64,000 nt of DNA from DATKKG01 sp035543015. GTDB lineage: Archaea > Thermoproteota > Nitrososphaeria > Conexivisphaerales > DTJL01. This document shows positions 44,347 to 54,222 of the stretch, piece by piece (within the stretch, counting starts at the first letter, position 1; every line of letters starts with the position of its first letter). The notes beneath the pieces are model-generated. The model was given only the letters and a program-made list of their open reading frames with translations. It was not told the origin of the DNA and did not search any database. The position numbers and the translations under genes are program-made. The stretch lies in the NCBI GenBank assembly GCA_035543015.1, contig DATKKG010000003.1, positions 25,459-89,458 on the forward strand. Reading direction: 5' to 3'.

Positions 44347-46533
44347 ATGTCGTTCGTGCCCATAGCTGCGCAGTCTATCCTCGGCTTCACCTTCGATTCG
44401 ACGTCCGTCTTCTGGCTTGCTCCCGCATCTGGCGTCCTGGCCATAGTGGTCTCGCTTCTCTTGATGATCAGGATCGGCAGGATGGACCAGGGGAGCCCGA
44501 AGGCCATCGAGGTCGCCTCGGCCATAAGGGTCGGTGCCTATGCCTTCCTCAAGACGCAGTACACGACGATAGGCATCATCACGGCCGTCTTGGCTGTGCT
44601 TTTGGCCCTCGCCCCCAGCCTGGGCCTCGGGACCGCCGTCGCCTTCCTCGTCGGGGCGGTCGCGTCCCTTGCAGCGGGCTACATCGCCATGGACAACGCC
44701 ACTAAGGCGAACGTGAGGACCGTCGCCGCGGCCAAGGTCAGCCCGGAGAAGGCCCTGAAGACGGCGTTCTACGGCGGGGCCACCATGGGCTTCGCCGTCG
44801 TGGGGCTGTCCTTGCTGGGTGTAAGCGTCCTCTTCCTCTTCTACGGCGGATACGGGGCCCTTTTCAACTCGACGTCGGTTTCGGAGGCCTCCAGCCTCGG
44901 GAGGGAGGCCGCGGGGGGCATCGTGGGGATGGGCTTCGGCGCCTCCCTGGTCGCCCTCTTCGCGCAGCTGGGCGGCGGCATTTACACTAAAGCGGCAGAC
45001 GTCGGCGCCGACCTTGTGGGCAAGGTCGAAGCGGGCATACCCGAGGACGACCCGCGCAACCCCGCCGTCATTGCGGACAACGTAGGGGACAACGTCGGCG
45101 ATTCCGCAGGAAGGGGCGCCGACCTCTTTGAGTCGGCAACGGGCGAGAACATAGGGGGAATGGTCATCGGCGGGCTCATCAGTGCGGCCACCGGCAACCT
45201 GATCTTCCTCATCTTCCCTCTGATCGCGCGCGCTCTCGGCATCTTCGCCACCCTCGTCGGCATGCCGTTCGTCAGGCTCGGCGCCGCCGAGGCCAAGAAC
45301 CCCATTAAGGGATTGAGGAGGGGTCTGACCGCAACGACCATCGTCGCGGCTGTGCTGTTCTTCTTCGCGACGGACATCCTCTTCGGGAACACCAGCGGCG
45401 CGATCTACCTCTACTTCGCTCTCCTTTCGGGCCTGGTGGCCAGCGTCCTCATCGACTACATCACCGACTACTACACCGGTCGCGACCGCTCCCCCGTCCG
45501 GAGGATAGCCGACGCCAGCCAGACTGGCGCCGCCACGAACATCATCACCGGCATATCCGTGGGGCTCGAGGCCACGGCGCTCCCCGTCGTTTCACTTGGG
45601 GGAGCCCTCCTCGTGTCGTACTACCTTGGCAGCCTCTTTGGCGAAGCCAATCCAGCCGTAGGTGCATTCAAGGGAGGCATCTACGGCACGACCCTCGCGA
45701 CCATGGGCATGCTAGCAGTCATGGGCATGGTCCTGGCCCTCGACGGTTTCGGCCCCATAGCCGACAACGCGGCCGGGATAGCCGAGATGTCAGGAGAGAA
45801 AGGGGCTGAAGAGACCATGGAGGCCCTCGACGCCGTAGGCAACACCACGAAGGCCCTCACGAAGGGGTTCGCCCTCGGCTCGGCGCTGCTCGCGGCCCAG
45901 CTGCTCTTCCAGGCCTACGTCGAGCAGGCGACATCATACTTCCATCTGAGCTCCTTCGTGGTCGATCTCTCCAACCCTGCGGTCCTGGTCGCCGGCTTCA
46001 TCGGAGCCATGATACCGTTCTTCTTCTCGTCCCAGGCGGTGGCCGCAGTCGGCAGGGCCGCCTCCCTGATGGTCGAGGAGGTCAGGCGCCAGTTCAGGGA
46101 GATACCCGGCATCCTTGAAGGCACAGGCAAGCCCGACTACGGCAAGGCGGTGGACATCAGCACCAAGGCTGCCCTGCGAGAGATGGTCCTGCCCGGCTTC
46201 GTGGCCGTGATAGTACCCGTCGTCACGGGAGTCCTCCTCGGGGTCGAGGCTGTGGGCGCCCTCGTGATGGGCGCCACCCTCTCAGCTATACCGCTGGCCC
46301 TCTCCATGAACACGGGAGGAGGCGCATGGGACAACGCCAAGAAGTTCATAGAGTCAGGCCACCTCGGAGGGAAGCGCTCCCCCGCGCACGCCGCGGCGGT
46401 CGTCGGAGACACGGTGGGCGACCCTCTCAAGGACACCGCAGGCCCGTCCCTCCACGTCCTCATCAAGCTGCTCAACACGCTGTCGATCGTCTTCGTGCCC
46501 CTTTTCATCAACCTGCTTCACATCATCCATTGA
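44347..46533 (+). CDS. hppA: Membrane-bound proton-translocating pyrophosphatase, K+-independent type
   Basis: Couples hydrolysis of pyrophosphate to ion transport, saving energy from biosynthetic PPi. 728 residues, about 16 membrane helices. The catalytic loop is DVGADLVGKVEAGIPEDDPR followed by NVGDNVGDSAGRGADLFES. The potassium-determining site reads GNTTKALTKGFA: lysine where K+-dependent enzymes have alanine, as in the K+-independent, H+-pumping branch. C-terminal GDTVGDPLKDTAGPSLH is also typical. Confidence 0.95.
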   Translation: MSFVPIAAQSILGFTFDSTSVFWLAPASGVLAIVVSLLLMIRIGRMDQGSPKAIEVASAIRVGAYAFLKTQYTTIGIITAVLAVLLALAPSLGLGTAVAFLVGAVASLAAGYIAMDNATKANVRTVAAAKVSPEKALKTAFYGGATMGFAVVGLSLLGVSVLFLFYGGYGALFNSTSVSEASSLGREAAGGIVGMGFGASLVALFAQLGGGIYTKAADVGADLVGKVEAGIPEDDPRNPAVIADNVGDNVGDSAGRGADLFESATGENIGGMVIGGLISAATGNLIFLIFPLIARALGIFATLVGMPFVRLGAAEAKNPIKGLRRGLTATTIVAAVLFFFATDILFGNTSGAIYLYFALLSGLVASVLIDYITDYYTGRDRSPVRRIADASQTGAATNIITGISVGLEATALPVVSLGGALLVSYYLGSLFGEANPAVGAFKGGIYGTTLATMGMLAVMGMVLALDGFGPIADNAAGIAEMSGEKGAEETMEALDAVGNTTKALTKGFALGSALLAAQLLFQAYVEQATSYFHLSSFVVDLSNPAVLVAGFIGAMIPFFFSSQAVAAVGRAASLMVEEVRRQFREIPGILEGTGKPDYGKAVDISTKAALREMVLPGFVAVIVPVVTGVLLGVEAVGALVMGATLSAIPLALSMNTGGGAWDNAKKFIESGHLGGKRSPAHAAAVVGDTVGDPLKDTAGPSLHVLIKLLNTLSIVFVPLFINLLHIIH

Positions 46534-46626
46534 GTCTTCGTTCCTGAAACAGGGAAGCCTGGGCCTTTTCCCTGCCGCCCAGGCTGCCTCCCCAAAGTTT
46601 TTATAATCTGAGCCTGCAGTCCTTCT

Positions 46627-48198
46627 ATGGAGGCTTCCCCCCGGGCGATTTCTCCGAGCGGGGACCTCTTGGTTGAGCTCAGGGGCATTTCAAAGCAATT
46701 CCCGGAAGTGCTCGCCGTGGACGGCGTCGACTTCCAGCTCAGGAGGGGCGAGATTCACGCCCTCCTCGGTGAGAACGGCGCGGGCAAGACCACACTGATG
46801 AACGTCCTCTACGGCATAGTAAGGCCTTCCGCCGGCACGGTCTTCGTCAAGGGGAAGGCCGTCTCCATTCACTCCCCTCGAGACGCCATCCATCTGGGCA
46901 TAGGGATGGTCCACCAGCACCTGAAGGTGGTGGAGCCGCACACCGTCGTGGAGAACGTGATCCTCGGGCTGAAGGAGCCCCGCTTCCTCCTCGACGTCAA
47001 GGAGGCTTCGAAGAAGGTCAGGGAGCTCGCCGACAGGTACGGTCTTCCCGTCGACCCCAGCTCCCGCATCTGGCAGCTCTCGATCGGCGAAAGGCAGCGC
47101 GTGGAGATCCTCAAGGTCCTCTATCGCGACGCCGAGATCCTCATCATGGACGAGCCCACCAGCGTCCTGACCCCGCAGGAGACAAGGGAGCTCTTCGCCT
47201 CTCTCCTCAAGATGAAGGAGGAGGGCAAGGGGATAGTCTTCATAACTCACAAGATGAGAGAGGTCTTCGAGCTCAGCGATCGCGTCACCGTGATGAGGAA
47301 GGGGAAGGTCGTCTCCACCCTGGACACGAAGGGCGCGGAGGAGCACCAGCTCGCCCGGCTCATGGTGGGCCGCGACGTGCTCTTCGACATCCAGAGGGCC
47401 GAGGTAACCCCTGGAAGGGAGCTGCTGGCGGTGAAGGAGGTGTCTTCGCTCAACGACAAAGGCCTCCAGGCGCTAAAGGACGTCTCAATCAGCGTCTGCG
47501 GAGGCGAGATCCTCGGCATCGCAGGCGTCGCGGGGAACGGGCAGAAGGAGCTGACGGAGGTTGTCGCCGGCCTCAGGCACGCCACGTCCGGTCACGTCCT
47601 GGTGGACGGCGTCGACGTCACCAACCGCTCGCCGAAGTTCATTTTCGAGCAGAAGCTCGCCTTCGTCCCGGAGGAGAGGATGGGCTTGGGAGCCGTCCCT
47701 TCCCTTTCCGTCGCGGACAACCTGGCCCTCAAGAGCTACAGATACGCGCCATATTCGCACAGGTCCGTCATCGACGAATCGTTCGTGGAGGGGAAGGCCC
47801 AGGGCCTCGTGAAGGAGTTCGACATCACGACGCCTGCCGTGACGACGCCGGCTCGGTTCCTTTCAGGCGGCAACCTGCAGAAGGTCGTGCTCGCCAGGGA
47901 GCTCTCCGGCATGGCCGCCTCGGAGCCGCCCAAGGTCGTGGTTGCCAGCTATCCCACGAGGGGGCTGGACGTAGGGGCGACGGAGTTCGTGCAGCGGAAC
48001 CTCCTGAAGTACCGCGAGAGGGGCTCCGCCGTGCTCATCGTCTCGGAGGAGCTCGATGAGCTACTCATGATCAGCGACAGGATAGTCGTCTTCTTCGGCG
48101 GTCGGGTAATGGGGGACATCCCCCGTGCGAAGTTCGATGTCGAAGGAATAGGTCTCATGATGGCAGGGCGCACGGCGGCGGAGGCCCGGACGGAGTGA
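46627..48198 (+). CDS. Sugar/nucleoside-type ABC transporter, ATP-binding protein
   Basis: 523 residues with two fused ABC domains (RbsA/MglA/NupO type). First domain: GENGAGKTTLMNVLYG and IMDEPTSVLTPQ. Second: a modified Walker A (GVAGNGQKELTEVVAG) and signature FLSGGNLQKVVLARE, as usual in this subfamily. GTTTTTATAATC at 46594-46605 is the promoter candidate. The two permease genes and a BMP-type binding protein follow, so it most likely imports nucleosides or purines. Confidence 0.92.
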   Translation: MEASPRAISPSGDLLVELRGISKQFPEVLAVDGVDFQLRRGEIHALLGENGAGKTTLMNVLYGIVRPSAGTVFVKGKAVSIHSPRDAIHLGIGMVHQHLKVVEPHTVVENVILGLKEPRFLLDVKEASKKVRELADRYGLPVDPSSRIWQLSIGERQRVEILKVLYRDAEILIMDEPTSVLTPQETRELFASLLKMKEEGKGIVFITHKMREVFELSDRVTVMRKGKVVSTLDTKGAEEHQLARLMVGRDVLFDIQRAEVTPGRELLAVKEVSSLNDKGLQALKDVSISVCGGEILGIAGVAGNGQKELTEVVAGLRHATSGHVLVDGVDVTNRSPKFIFEQKLAFVPEERMGLGAVPSLSVADNLALKSYRYAPYSHRSVIDESFVEGKAQGLVKEFDITTPAVTTPARFLSGGNLQKVVLARELSGMAASEPPKVVVASYPTRGLDVGATEFVQRNLLKYRERGSAVLIVSEELDELLMISDRIVVFFGGRVMGDIPRAKFDVEGIGLMMAGRTAAEARTE

Positions 48199-49277
48199 AG
48201 GTCGCCTCCAGGAACCTCAGGCTGATCAGGAGGACCGAGATCTCACGTGAGACCTCCATCATGATAAGCGTGCTCGGGGTCTTCATGGCCTTCGCCGTGG
48301 CCGGCGTGCTCTTCCTCCTGGTGGGCGTCAACCCCATCGCGGCCTACGGTGCGATACTGGACTCCTTCACCAACCCGATACTTCTGGGAAATACCATCCA
48401 GAGGGCCTCCCCCCTCCTCTTCGCCGCCCTTGGGCTCACCGTGGTCTTCAGGCTCAACTTCTGGAACGTGGGGGCCGAGGGGCAGATCGTGATGGGAGGC
48501 ATCGCGGCCACCGGCATCGTGACCCTTCATCTCGTGTCTGGAGCCATACCGGACCTCCTCGTCCTGCCCACGATGTTCCTTGCTTCGTTCTTCCTCGGCG
48601 CCCTCTACGCGCTTGTCCCCGCCCTGCTCAAAGCCAAGCTTCAGGTCAACGAGATCCTCTCCACCCTGATGCTGAACTACATCGCCATCCTCCTGGGGAA
48701 CTACCTGGTCTTCGGCCCATGGCTCGACCCCGCAGCCCACGGGTTCCCCAACAGCCGCATATTCCCGCCGGAGGCGGTCATCCCCGCCATCCCCGTCATA
48801 GGTGGGAGCACAGGGTTCCTCGTGGGCATCGTCGCGGCCGTCGGAATCTACTTCCTGATGAAGAGGACGACCTTCGGCTTCGAACTGAAGGTCACCGGGG
48901 ACAGCACGAAGGCCGCGAGGTACGCCGGCATGAGCTACACCCGCATCGTCAGCCTCGCCATGGCGATCAGCGGTGGACTCGCCGGCCTGGGAGGCCTCGT
49001 CCTCGTCAGCGGCATCATCGGGAGGATGAAGGAGGACTTCTCTGCGGGCTACGGCTACACCTCCATAATCGTCGCCTGGCTCGCCGGCCTGAACCCCCTG
49101 GCCACGGTCGTCGCCGCCTTCCTCTTCGGGGGCCTGCTCGTGAGCGGAACGACGCTCCAGGTCCGCCTCGGTCTCTCCTCTTCCACTACCAATATCTTCG
49201 AGGCTCTCATCCTGATCTTCGTGCTCGCCTCCGAGTTCCTCAAGAAGTACAGGGTCGTGATGGGAGGGGGGCTGTAG
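48195..49277 (+). CDS. ABC transporter permease (nucleoside-type, first)
   Basis: 360 residues from GTG 48195, overlapping the ATPase stop by 4 bases. BPD_transp_2 family: hydrophobic helices including FAALGLTVVFRLNFWNVGAE and GLVLVSGIIGRMKEDFSAGY, like YufP/NupP. Pairs with the next gene as a heterodimer. Confidence 0.92.
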   Translation: MKVASRNLRLIRRTEISRETSIMISVLGVFMAFAVAGVLFLLVGVNPIAAYGAILDSFTNPILLGNTIQRASPLLFAALGLTVVFRLNFWNVGAEGQIVMGGIAATGIVTLHLVSGAIPDLLVLPTMFLASFFLGALYALVPALLKAKLQVNEILSTLMLNYIAILLGNYLVFGPWLDPAAHGFPNSRIFPPEAVIPAIPVIGGSTGFLVGIVAAVGIYFLMKRTTFGFELKVTGDSTKAARYAGMSYTRIVSLAMAISGGLAGLGGLVLVSGIIGRMKEDFSAGYGYTSIIVAWLAGLNPLATVVAAFLFGGLLVSGTTLQVRLGLSSSTTNIFEALILIFVLASEFLKKYRVVMGGGL

Positions 49278-49278
49278 C

Positions 49279-50232
49279 TTGGACGCCGGCGTCCTGATCC
49301 AGACCATCCTCGTCACCGCGGTCGAAGAGGGAACCATACTCCTCCTGGCCGCCCTCGGCGAGGTCTACACGGAGAGATCCGGGGTCCTCAACCTCGGCGT
49401 TGAGGGGATGATGGCGTTCGGCGCCCTGATGGCGATCACGTCGTACCTCTTCACGGCCAACTACCTCATCGCGCTGTCTGTAGCCGCGATGTCCGGGCTG
49501 CTCCTGAGCATGATACATGCCGTGCTCTCCATACACCTCAAGAGCAACCAGATAGTGAGCGGCCTCGCCATCACCATCCTCGGCCTGGGCCTGAGCGGGT
49601 TCCTCGGCAGGCAGATACTCTACCATGGATTCTCGATCGCGGGCACTCCCGCGCAGGCGATGAAGAGCATAGCGATACCCGGCCTGGCTGCGATTCCGGT
49701 CGTCGGGCCGGCCTTCTTCGACCAGAACGCGCTCGTCTACTTCTCGTACCTCCTCGTGGCCGTCCTGTGGTTCGTCATGTTCAGGACGCGCCTGGGCCTC
49801 AACATAAGGACGGTGGGCGAGAACCCCGCCATGGCCGACAGCCTCGGCGTCAACGTCTACGCCGTCAGGTACCTGTGCACCGGGATAGGGGGGCTTCTCG
49901 CCGGCCTTTCAGGGGCCCTCATAACCCTCGGCTACTACCCGACGTGGACCGAAGGGATGACGCTGGGCAGGGGCTGGATCGCCATCGGGCTGGTGATCCT
50001 CGCAACCTGGAGCCCCTTCAGGGCCCTCCTTGGAGCTTACCTGTTCGGAGCGGTGACGGCCCTCCCCTACACATTCCAGTCTCTGGCGATAGGGGGGATA
50101 CCGACGGACTTCCTTCAAATGCTCCCCTACGCGATGACCCTGCTGGTCCTTACGGCCATCTCGTTCAGGGGTCTCCGCAAGAGGCTGGCGCCCCCCGCAG
50201 CGCTGGGCGTGCCATATTCTCGCGAAGAATGA
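49279..50232 (+). CDS. ABC transporter permease (nucleoside-type, second)
   Basis: 317 residues from TTG 49279, one base after the previous stop. BPD_transp_2 family, YufQ/NupQ-like: GVLNLGVEGMMAFGALMA near the start and TVGENPAMADSLGVNVYAVR in the cytoplasmic loop that contacts the ATPase. Followed by an AT-rich gap carrying a separate promoter for the binding protein. Confidence 0.92.
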   Translation: MDAGVLIQTILVTAVEEGTILLLAALGEVYTERSGVLNLGVEGMMAFGALMAITSYLFTANYLIALSVAAMSGLLLSMIHAVLSIHLKSNQIVSGLAITILGLGLSGFLGRQILYHGFSIAGTPAQAMKSIAIPGLAAIPVVGPAFFDQNALVYFSYLLVAVLWFVMFRTRLGLNIRTVGENPAMADSLGVNVYAVRYLCTGIGGLLAGLSGALITLGYYPTWTEGMTLGRGWIAIGLVILATWSPFRALLGAYLFGAVTALPYTFQSLAIGGIPTDFLQMLPYAMTLLVLTAISFRGLRKRLAPPAALGVPYSREE

Positions 50233-50311
50233 CGCAGGTTTAGCGGGAACTTGCGTATTACGCCTATATTATTCTATGCATTATGGATTTCCGTTAGCAA
50301 CTGCACAATTC

Positions 50312-50318
50312 TTATATA
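50312..50318 (+). promoter_or_regulatory. TATA box for the BMP-type binding-protein gene
   Basis: TTATATA, about 31 bases before the ATG at 50346, in an AT-rich gap of 113 bases. A dedicated promoter would allow more binding protein than permease. Confidence 0.55.
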
Positions 50319-50345
50319 GCCCACTATTCCTTACTAAACGTTACC

Positions 50346-51623
50346 ATGGACAATCCCATCTCCCGACGCAAGTTTCTCGGAGTATCTACAGCGATCGCTG
50401 CAGGAGCGGCGGTCGGCGGCCTCGCAGTCGGCGGCGCCGCTGGCTACCTCGTCGGCTCCGGCAGCGCAGGCACGACGACCGGCACCAGCAAGAAGATCAA
50501 GGCAGGTTTCGTCTACGTAGGTCCGCCCGGCGACTTCGGCTACACATACGCGCACGACGTGGGCCGGAAGTACGCGGTGGCAGCCCTCCCCTGGCTGACC
50601 ACGACGACGGCGGAGAACATAACCGCAGACAACACCCTCAGCACGTGCGACTCGATGATCTCAGAAGGATGCGACATCGTGTTCACGACCAGCTTCGACT
50701 TCATGGACGGCACCGTTCAGGCGGCAGCGAAGTATCCGAACAAGCTCTTCGCCCACTGCTCGGGCTACAAGTCCGGCGCGAACGGCGCCGCCACGAAGAA
50801 CATGAGCACCTATTTCGCCGACTTCTACCAGCTCTACTACCTCTGCGGGCTGGCCGCAGGGGCCGTCACAGCCACCGGAAACATCGGATACGTAGCAGCC
50901 CACGCGACACCCGAGGTGATCCGCCACATCAACGCGTACGTCCTAGGCGCCCAGGAAGTGTACAAAGCGAAGACCGGAAGGAACATCAAGGCCTACCTTC
51001 AGGACATCAACAACTGGTACGACCCAACCGCCGCGAAGAACGCCGCCCAGGCCCTCGTCGACAACAACAACTGCGACGTCCTCGCATTCACCGAGGACTC
51101 CCCGACCGTGCTTCAGGTCGCAGAGGACTACACCGTCAACAAGAACAAGAAGGTCTGGAGCTTCAGCCACTACAGCGACATGACAGCCCAGGGCCCGCAC
51201 GCCCATCTGACCGGGCAGGTCGTGGCCTGGGGTCCGCAGTACGTCGACATGCTCCTGCAGGCATACGCAGGTGACTGGAAAGCCATCGACATCTGGTCCC
51301 GCGCAGGCGACTACATGCCCTACCGCTGGGCGACGGCCAGCCCCACCGGCCTCGACAACCTCGCGCCCGCCTCCGGCGCCGAAGACATGAGGGGTGCCGT
51401 CTACATGGCCCCGCTGAACACCGCCGCCATCGGCTCCGACGTCTCCAACCTGATCATCCAGCGCTGGAACACGATGAAGGAGCTCCTGTTCGAACCGTAC
51501 ACGGGGCCGATTAACGACATGAACGGTACTCAGAAGTTCGCCCCTGGAGTCCGTGCCACCCACGACGACCTCTGGAACATGACCTGGTTCGTTGAGAACG
51601 TCCAGAACTCGATCTCCGAGTAG
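50346..51623 (+). CDS. BMP-family substrate-binding lipoprotein/Tat protein
   Basis: 425 residues; periplasmic-binding-like protein of the Bmp/PnrA family, which binds purine nucleosides in characterised members. The N terminus SRRKFLGVSTAIAAG fits the twin-arginine (Tat) motif S-R-R-x-F-L followed by a long Gly/Ala-rich hydrophobic stretch, so export in folded form is likely. GFVYVGPPGDFGYTYAHDVG is the family's N-terminal hallmark. Codon use is unusually rich in C-ending codons, which fits high expression. Confidence 0.92.
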   Translation: MDNPISRRKFLGVSTAIAAGAAVGGLAVGGAAGYLVGSGSAGTTTGTSKKIKAGFVYVGPPGDFGYTYAHDVGRKYAVAALPWLTTTTAENITADNTLSTCDSMISEGCDIVFTTSFDFMDGTVQAAAKYPNKLFAHCSGYKSGANGAATKNMSTYFADFYQLYYLCGLAAGAVTATGNIGYVAAHATPEVIRHINAYVLGAQEVYKAKTGRNIKAYLQDINNWYDPTAAKNAAQALVDNNNCDVLAFTEDSPTVLQVAEDYTVNKNKKVWSFSHYSDMTAQGPHAHLTGQVVAWGPQYVDMLLQAYAGDWKAIDIWSRAGDYMPYRWATASPTGLDNLAPASGAEDMRGAVYMAPLNTAAIGSDVSNLIIQRWNTMKELLFEPYTGPINDMNGTQKFAPGVRATHDDLWNMTWFVENVQNSISE

Positions 51624-51644
51624 ACTTCACGCTCAACCTTCTCC

Positions 51645-51650
51645 TTTTTT
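51645..51650 (+). terminator. T-run after the binding-protein gene
   Basis: Six T residues 22 bases after the stop codon at 51623 (CTCCTTTTTTCC). Confidence 0.45.
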
Positions 51651-51705
51651 CCTTCCTACAAGCGTCAGCCAAAGCCTAAATACGCACCGGGTCTGATTGA
51701 GGGTG

Positions 51706-52170
51706 ATGAAGCGGCCCGTCTCTGATCTCGTGACCGTTCATACAATGGCCATCGACGACCTGGGCTTCGTTTGGAGGCTGGGCAAGGCGTCGTTCACGAG
51801 CGAGATATCCTATTCGAAGAGGCTCTGGACCGAGGACGAGCTGCTGGCGCGCTTCGTCGACAACCAGGACCTCTGTCTGGTGGCCTCCTTCAACGACCGC
51901 ATCGTGGGGTTCGTGCTGGGCGGGGTCCTCAGGCGAACCGGCTCCTCGTGGTCCACGGGGTACTTTCTGTGGATCGCCGTGGCGAAGAGGTACCAGAAGA
52001 AGGGCGTGGCGCTCAAGCTCTACCGGGAACTCGAGCACCGTCTGAGGGAGAGGGGCGCGAGGAACGTCATCTGCGAGGTGGAGACCAGGAACTTCAAGGC
52101 CCTGGACTTCATGCGACGCGTGGGCTTCAGGGAGGACCACACCGTCTCCTACCTGAAGAAGAGCATCTGA
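51706..52170 (+). CDS. GNAT family N-acetyltransferase (RimI-like)
   Basis: 154 residues from ATG 51706, about 28 bases after CTAAATA (51676-51682). Acetyl-CoA binding motif A appears as WIAVAKRYQKKGVALKLYRE (the Q/RxxGxG/A pattern), and the C-terminal EVETRNFKALDFMRRVGF is typical of RimI/Ard1-like enzymes. The substrate may be a protein N terminus or a small amine. Confidence 0.85.
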   Translation: MKRPVSDLVTVHTMAIDDLGFVWRLGKASFTSEISYSKRLWTEDELLARFVDNQDLCLVASFNDRIVGFVLGGVLRRTGSSWSTGYFLWIAVAKRYQKKGVALKLYRELEHRLRERGARNVICEVETRNFKALDFMRRVGFREDHTVSYLKKSI

Positions 52171-52233
52171 AGTGCCGCTTCCGGTCGGGCCGGCAACGCA
52201 CATTAGGCGGCAGGTGGGCTGGTCTGGAAGCGC

Positions 52234-52503
52234 ATGCTGACTGAAGTGCTGGCAGTCTTCGTAGTGGGAGTCGTGGTGGGCCAGCTGCTGAGGCTGGTCA
52301 AGGTGAGGCCCCGCCTCTGGACTCTGTCGGCGGCCGCCGCCTCGGCCCTCCTCTTCACCATGGGCCTGAGCATAGGCCTGGAGAGGGGGGCCCTGGTGCA
52401 GATCATACCCCAGGCGGCCGGAACGTCGCTGCTGCTTGGTGCCTCTGCGGCCGTCGCCAGCGCGCTGGTGACCTACGTGCTGCGCGGGAGGAAGGCCGAT
52501 TGA
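52234..52503 (+). CDS. LysO-like transporter, N-terminal part
   Basis: 89 residues with three hydrophobic segments; corresponds to the first part of the lysine exporter LysO (DUF340), VVVGQLLRLVKVRPRLWT. The stop overlaps the next gene by 4 bases, and the second gene completes the transporter. Split LysO genes are known in several archaea and bacteria. Confidence 0.75.
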   Translation: MLTEVLAVFVVGVVVGQLLRLVKVRPRLWTLSAAAASALLFTMGLSIGLERGALVQIIPQAAGTSLLLGASAAVASALVTYVLRGRKAD

Positions 52504-53117
52504 AGAGGGAGGTCTCCATGCCGCTCCTGTTGGTCGGGTCCCTGGCCGCCGGCCTTCTCGTTTCCTCCTTGGGATTCGACGGGGTCACCTCCGCTGAAGT
52601 CTCGCCTTTCGTCGACTACCTCCTCATAATATTCATCTTCATAGTCTCGGTGGATGTGGGGGCAGGCCTGGACAGGAAGACCGTCTCCTCGCTGGGCAAG
52701 GACGCGATCCTGTTGTCCTCAGGCACTGTGGCCGGCAGCGCCCTGGTCGGGCTGGCATTTTCGTTCATCCCCGCCCTGGGCCTCAGGGGTTCCATGGCCG
52801 TGGCGCTTGGCATGGGGTGGTACACCTTGGACGGCCCCCTGGTGACGGCCTCGATGGGCGCCCTGGCCGGGGCCACGGGGTTCCTCTCCAACTTCTTCCG
52901 GGAGCTCCTGACCTTCGTCGTGTATCCTTCCTTCCGCAGGCGGCTGGGCGGGAGGAACTCAATCTCGCTCGGTGGCGCGACTACCATGGACACCACCCTG
53001 ACGGTGATCTCGGGGGTGGGCGGCCAGGAGGTCAGCGCACTGAGCTTCCTCCACGGAGTGATCGTCACTCTCATGGTCCCCTTCCTCGTGTCCCTGGCGC
53101 TGGCTTTCATCCCGTAA
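52500..53117 (+). CDS. LysO-like transporter, C-terminal part
   Basis: 205 residues, about six hydrophobic segments. Conserved LysO core: IIFIFIVSVDVGAGLDRK, GMGWYTLDGPLVTASMG and GGATTMDTTLTVISGVGG. LysO exports lysine and toxic analogues in Escherichia coli. Translation is coupled to the upstream small subunit. Confidence 0.82.
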   Translation: MKREVSMPLLLVGSLAAGLLVSSLGFDGVTSAEVSPFVDYLLIIFIFIVSVDVGAGLDRKTVSSLGKDAILLSSGTVAGSALVGLAFSFIPALGLRGSMAVALGMGWYTLDGPLVTASMGALAGATGFLSNFFRELLTFVVYPSFRRRLGGRNSISLGGATTMDTTLTVISGVGGQEVSALSFLHGVIVTLMVPFLVSLALAFIP

Positions 53118-53160
53118 GCCCGGCACGACTTAAAGCGGGCGAGGTACGGCGAGACGGGCG

Positions 53161-54186
53161 ATGACGAAGCTCCTCTACGGAGTCAGCCCCATCGGACTTG
53201 GTCACTCCTCTAGGGCGGTCGCCATCGGCACGGAACTCCTGGAAAGGGGGGCCGAGGTGACCTTCGCTACCGGTGGGCCTGCCGTCGCGTTCCTCAGGTC
53301 CTACGGCTTTGAGGTCTTCGACGTTGTGACCGAGCCCAATCCCATCATCTGGAACGGAAGGAACGTGCTCCCTTCCCTGTGGTACTATCGCTACTGGAGG
53401 GGCTACAAGGCATCCAAGACGAGGGCGAGGCGTGTGGCCGAGGAGTTGAAGCCGGACTGTGTGGTCGGGGACGAGGAGTTCTCCGTCCTGAGCGTCGCCC
53501 TGGAGAAGGGCCTCAGGGCGATCATGATCTCGGACGAGCTCGAGCTCGGGTTCGCCAGGACGTTCCTCTCGCGAAGCATCGAGTCCCGGGTCGCCCGCTG
53601 GTACAAGGAGCTCCAGACATCCGTGGATCTCCTTGTGGTGCCCGAAGAGGGATCCGACGAAGGGAAGCTCTGGCACAGCGGTCCGGTGGTGAGGAAGGTC
53701 ACAGCCGGTCGAGACGAGACCCGGAAGTCCCTCGGCCTGCCCCTGGAAGGCGCCCTGATCCTGCTAACTCTCAGCGGCAGTGGTTCCGGTTCCCATCTCA
53801 TTCCCGCTGTGGAGAGCGCGGTGGAGTCGGCTGGGCTGAGCGCGACAGTGGCCGTCGCCGGCGGGCGTGGCGGTCCTGCGCAGGGTCGAACCCGTCACCT
53901 CGGCTTCGTCAGGGACCTCCAGAACCTGGTTGCGGGCGCCGACCTATGCGTCAGCCTGGCGGGCAAGAGCACCATAGACGAGGCGCTCTCCGCCGGCACT
54001 CCGATGATCGCCCTGCCCCTGAAGGATCACTTCGAGCAGGAGGCGAACGCGAAGGCCCTGGGCTTCACGCATGGCGACATCGCGAGGCTTGGGCCTCTCA
54101 TGGTCGACCGCCTGGGGAGGAGACAGCCTCCGCGGAAATACGACGGCGCGGTGAAGGCCGCAGTCAGGATACTCGAGATGTGCTAG
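53161..54186 (+). CDS. MurG-like (GT28-type) glycosyltransferase
   Basis: 341 residues, GT-B fold. MTKLLYGVSPIGLGHSSRAV at the N terminus is the glycine-rich loop typical of MurG/UGT-like enzymes, and SLAGKSTIDEALSAGTPMIA with HFEQEANAKAL near the C terminus forms the nucleotide-sugar site. Transfers a sugar from a UDP-sugar, probably to a lipid-linked acceptor. CTTAAAG at 53129-53135 is about 29 bases before the ATG. It is the last gene of host-like composition before the low-GC island. Confidence 0.85.
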   Translation: MTKLLYGVSPIGLGHSSRAVAIGTELLERGAEVTFATGGPAVAFLRSYGFEVFDVVTEPNPIIWNGRNVLPSLWYYRYWRGYKASKTRARRVAEELKPDCVVGDEEFSVLSVALEKGLRAIMISDELELGFARTFLSRSIESRVARWYKELQTSVDLLVVPEEGSDEGKLWHSGPVVRKVTAGRDETRKSLGLPLEGALILLTLSGSGSGSHLIPAVESAVESAGLSATVAVAGGRGGPAQGRTRHLGFVRDLQNLVAGADLCVSLAGKSTIDEALSAGTPMIALPLKDHFEQEANAKALGFTHGDIARLGPLMVDRLGRRQPPRKYDGAVKAAVRILEMC

Positions 54187-54222
54187 AGCCGACGGCCTCC
54201 AGACCTCGGGGTGGGTTGGGAT

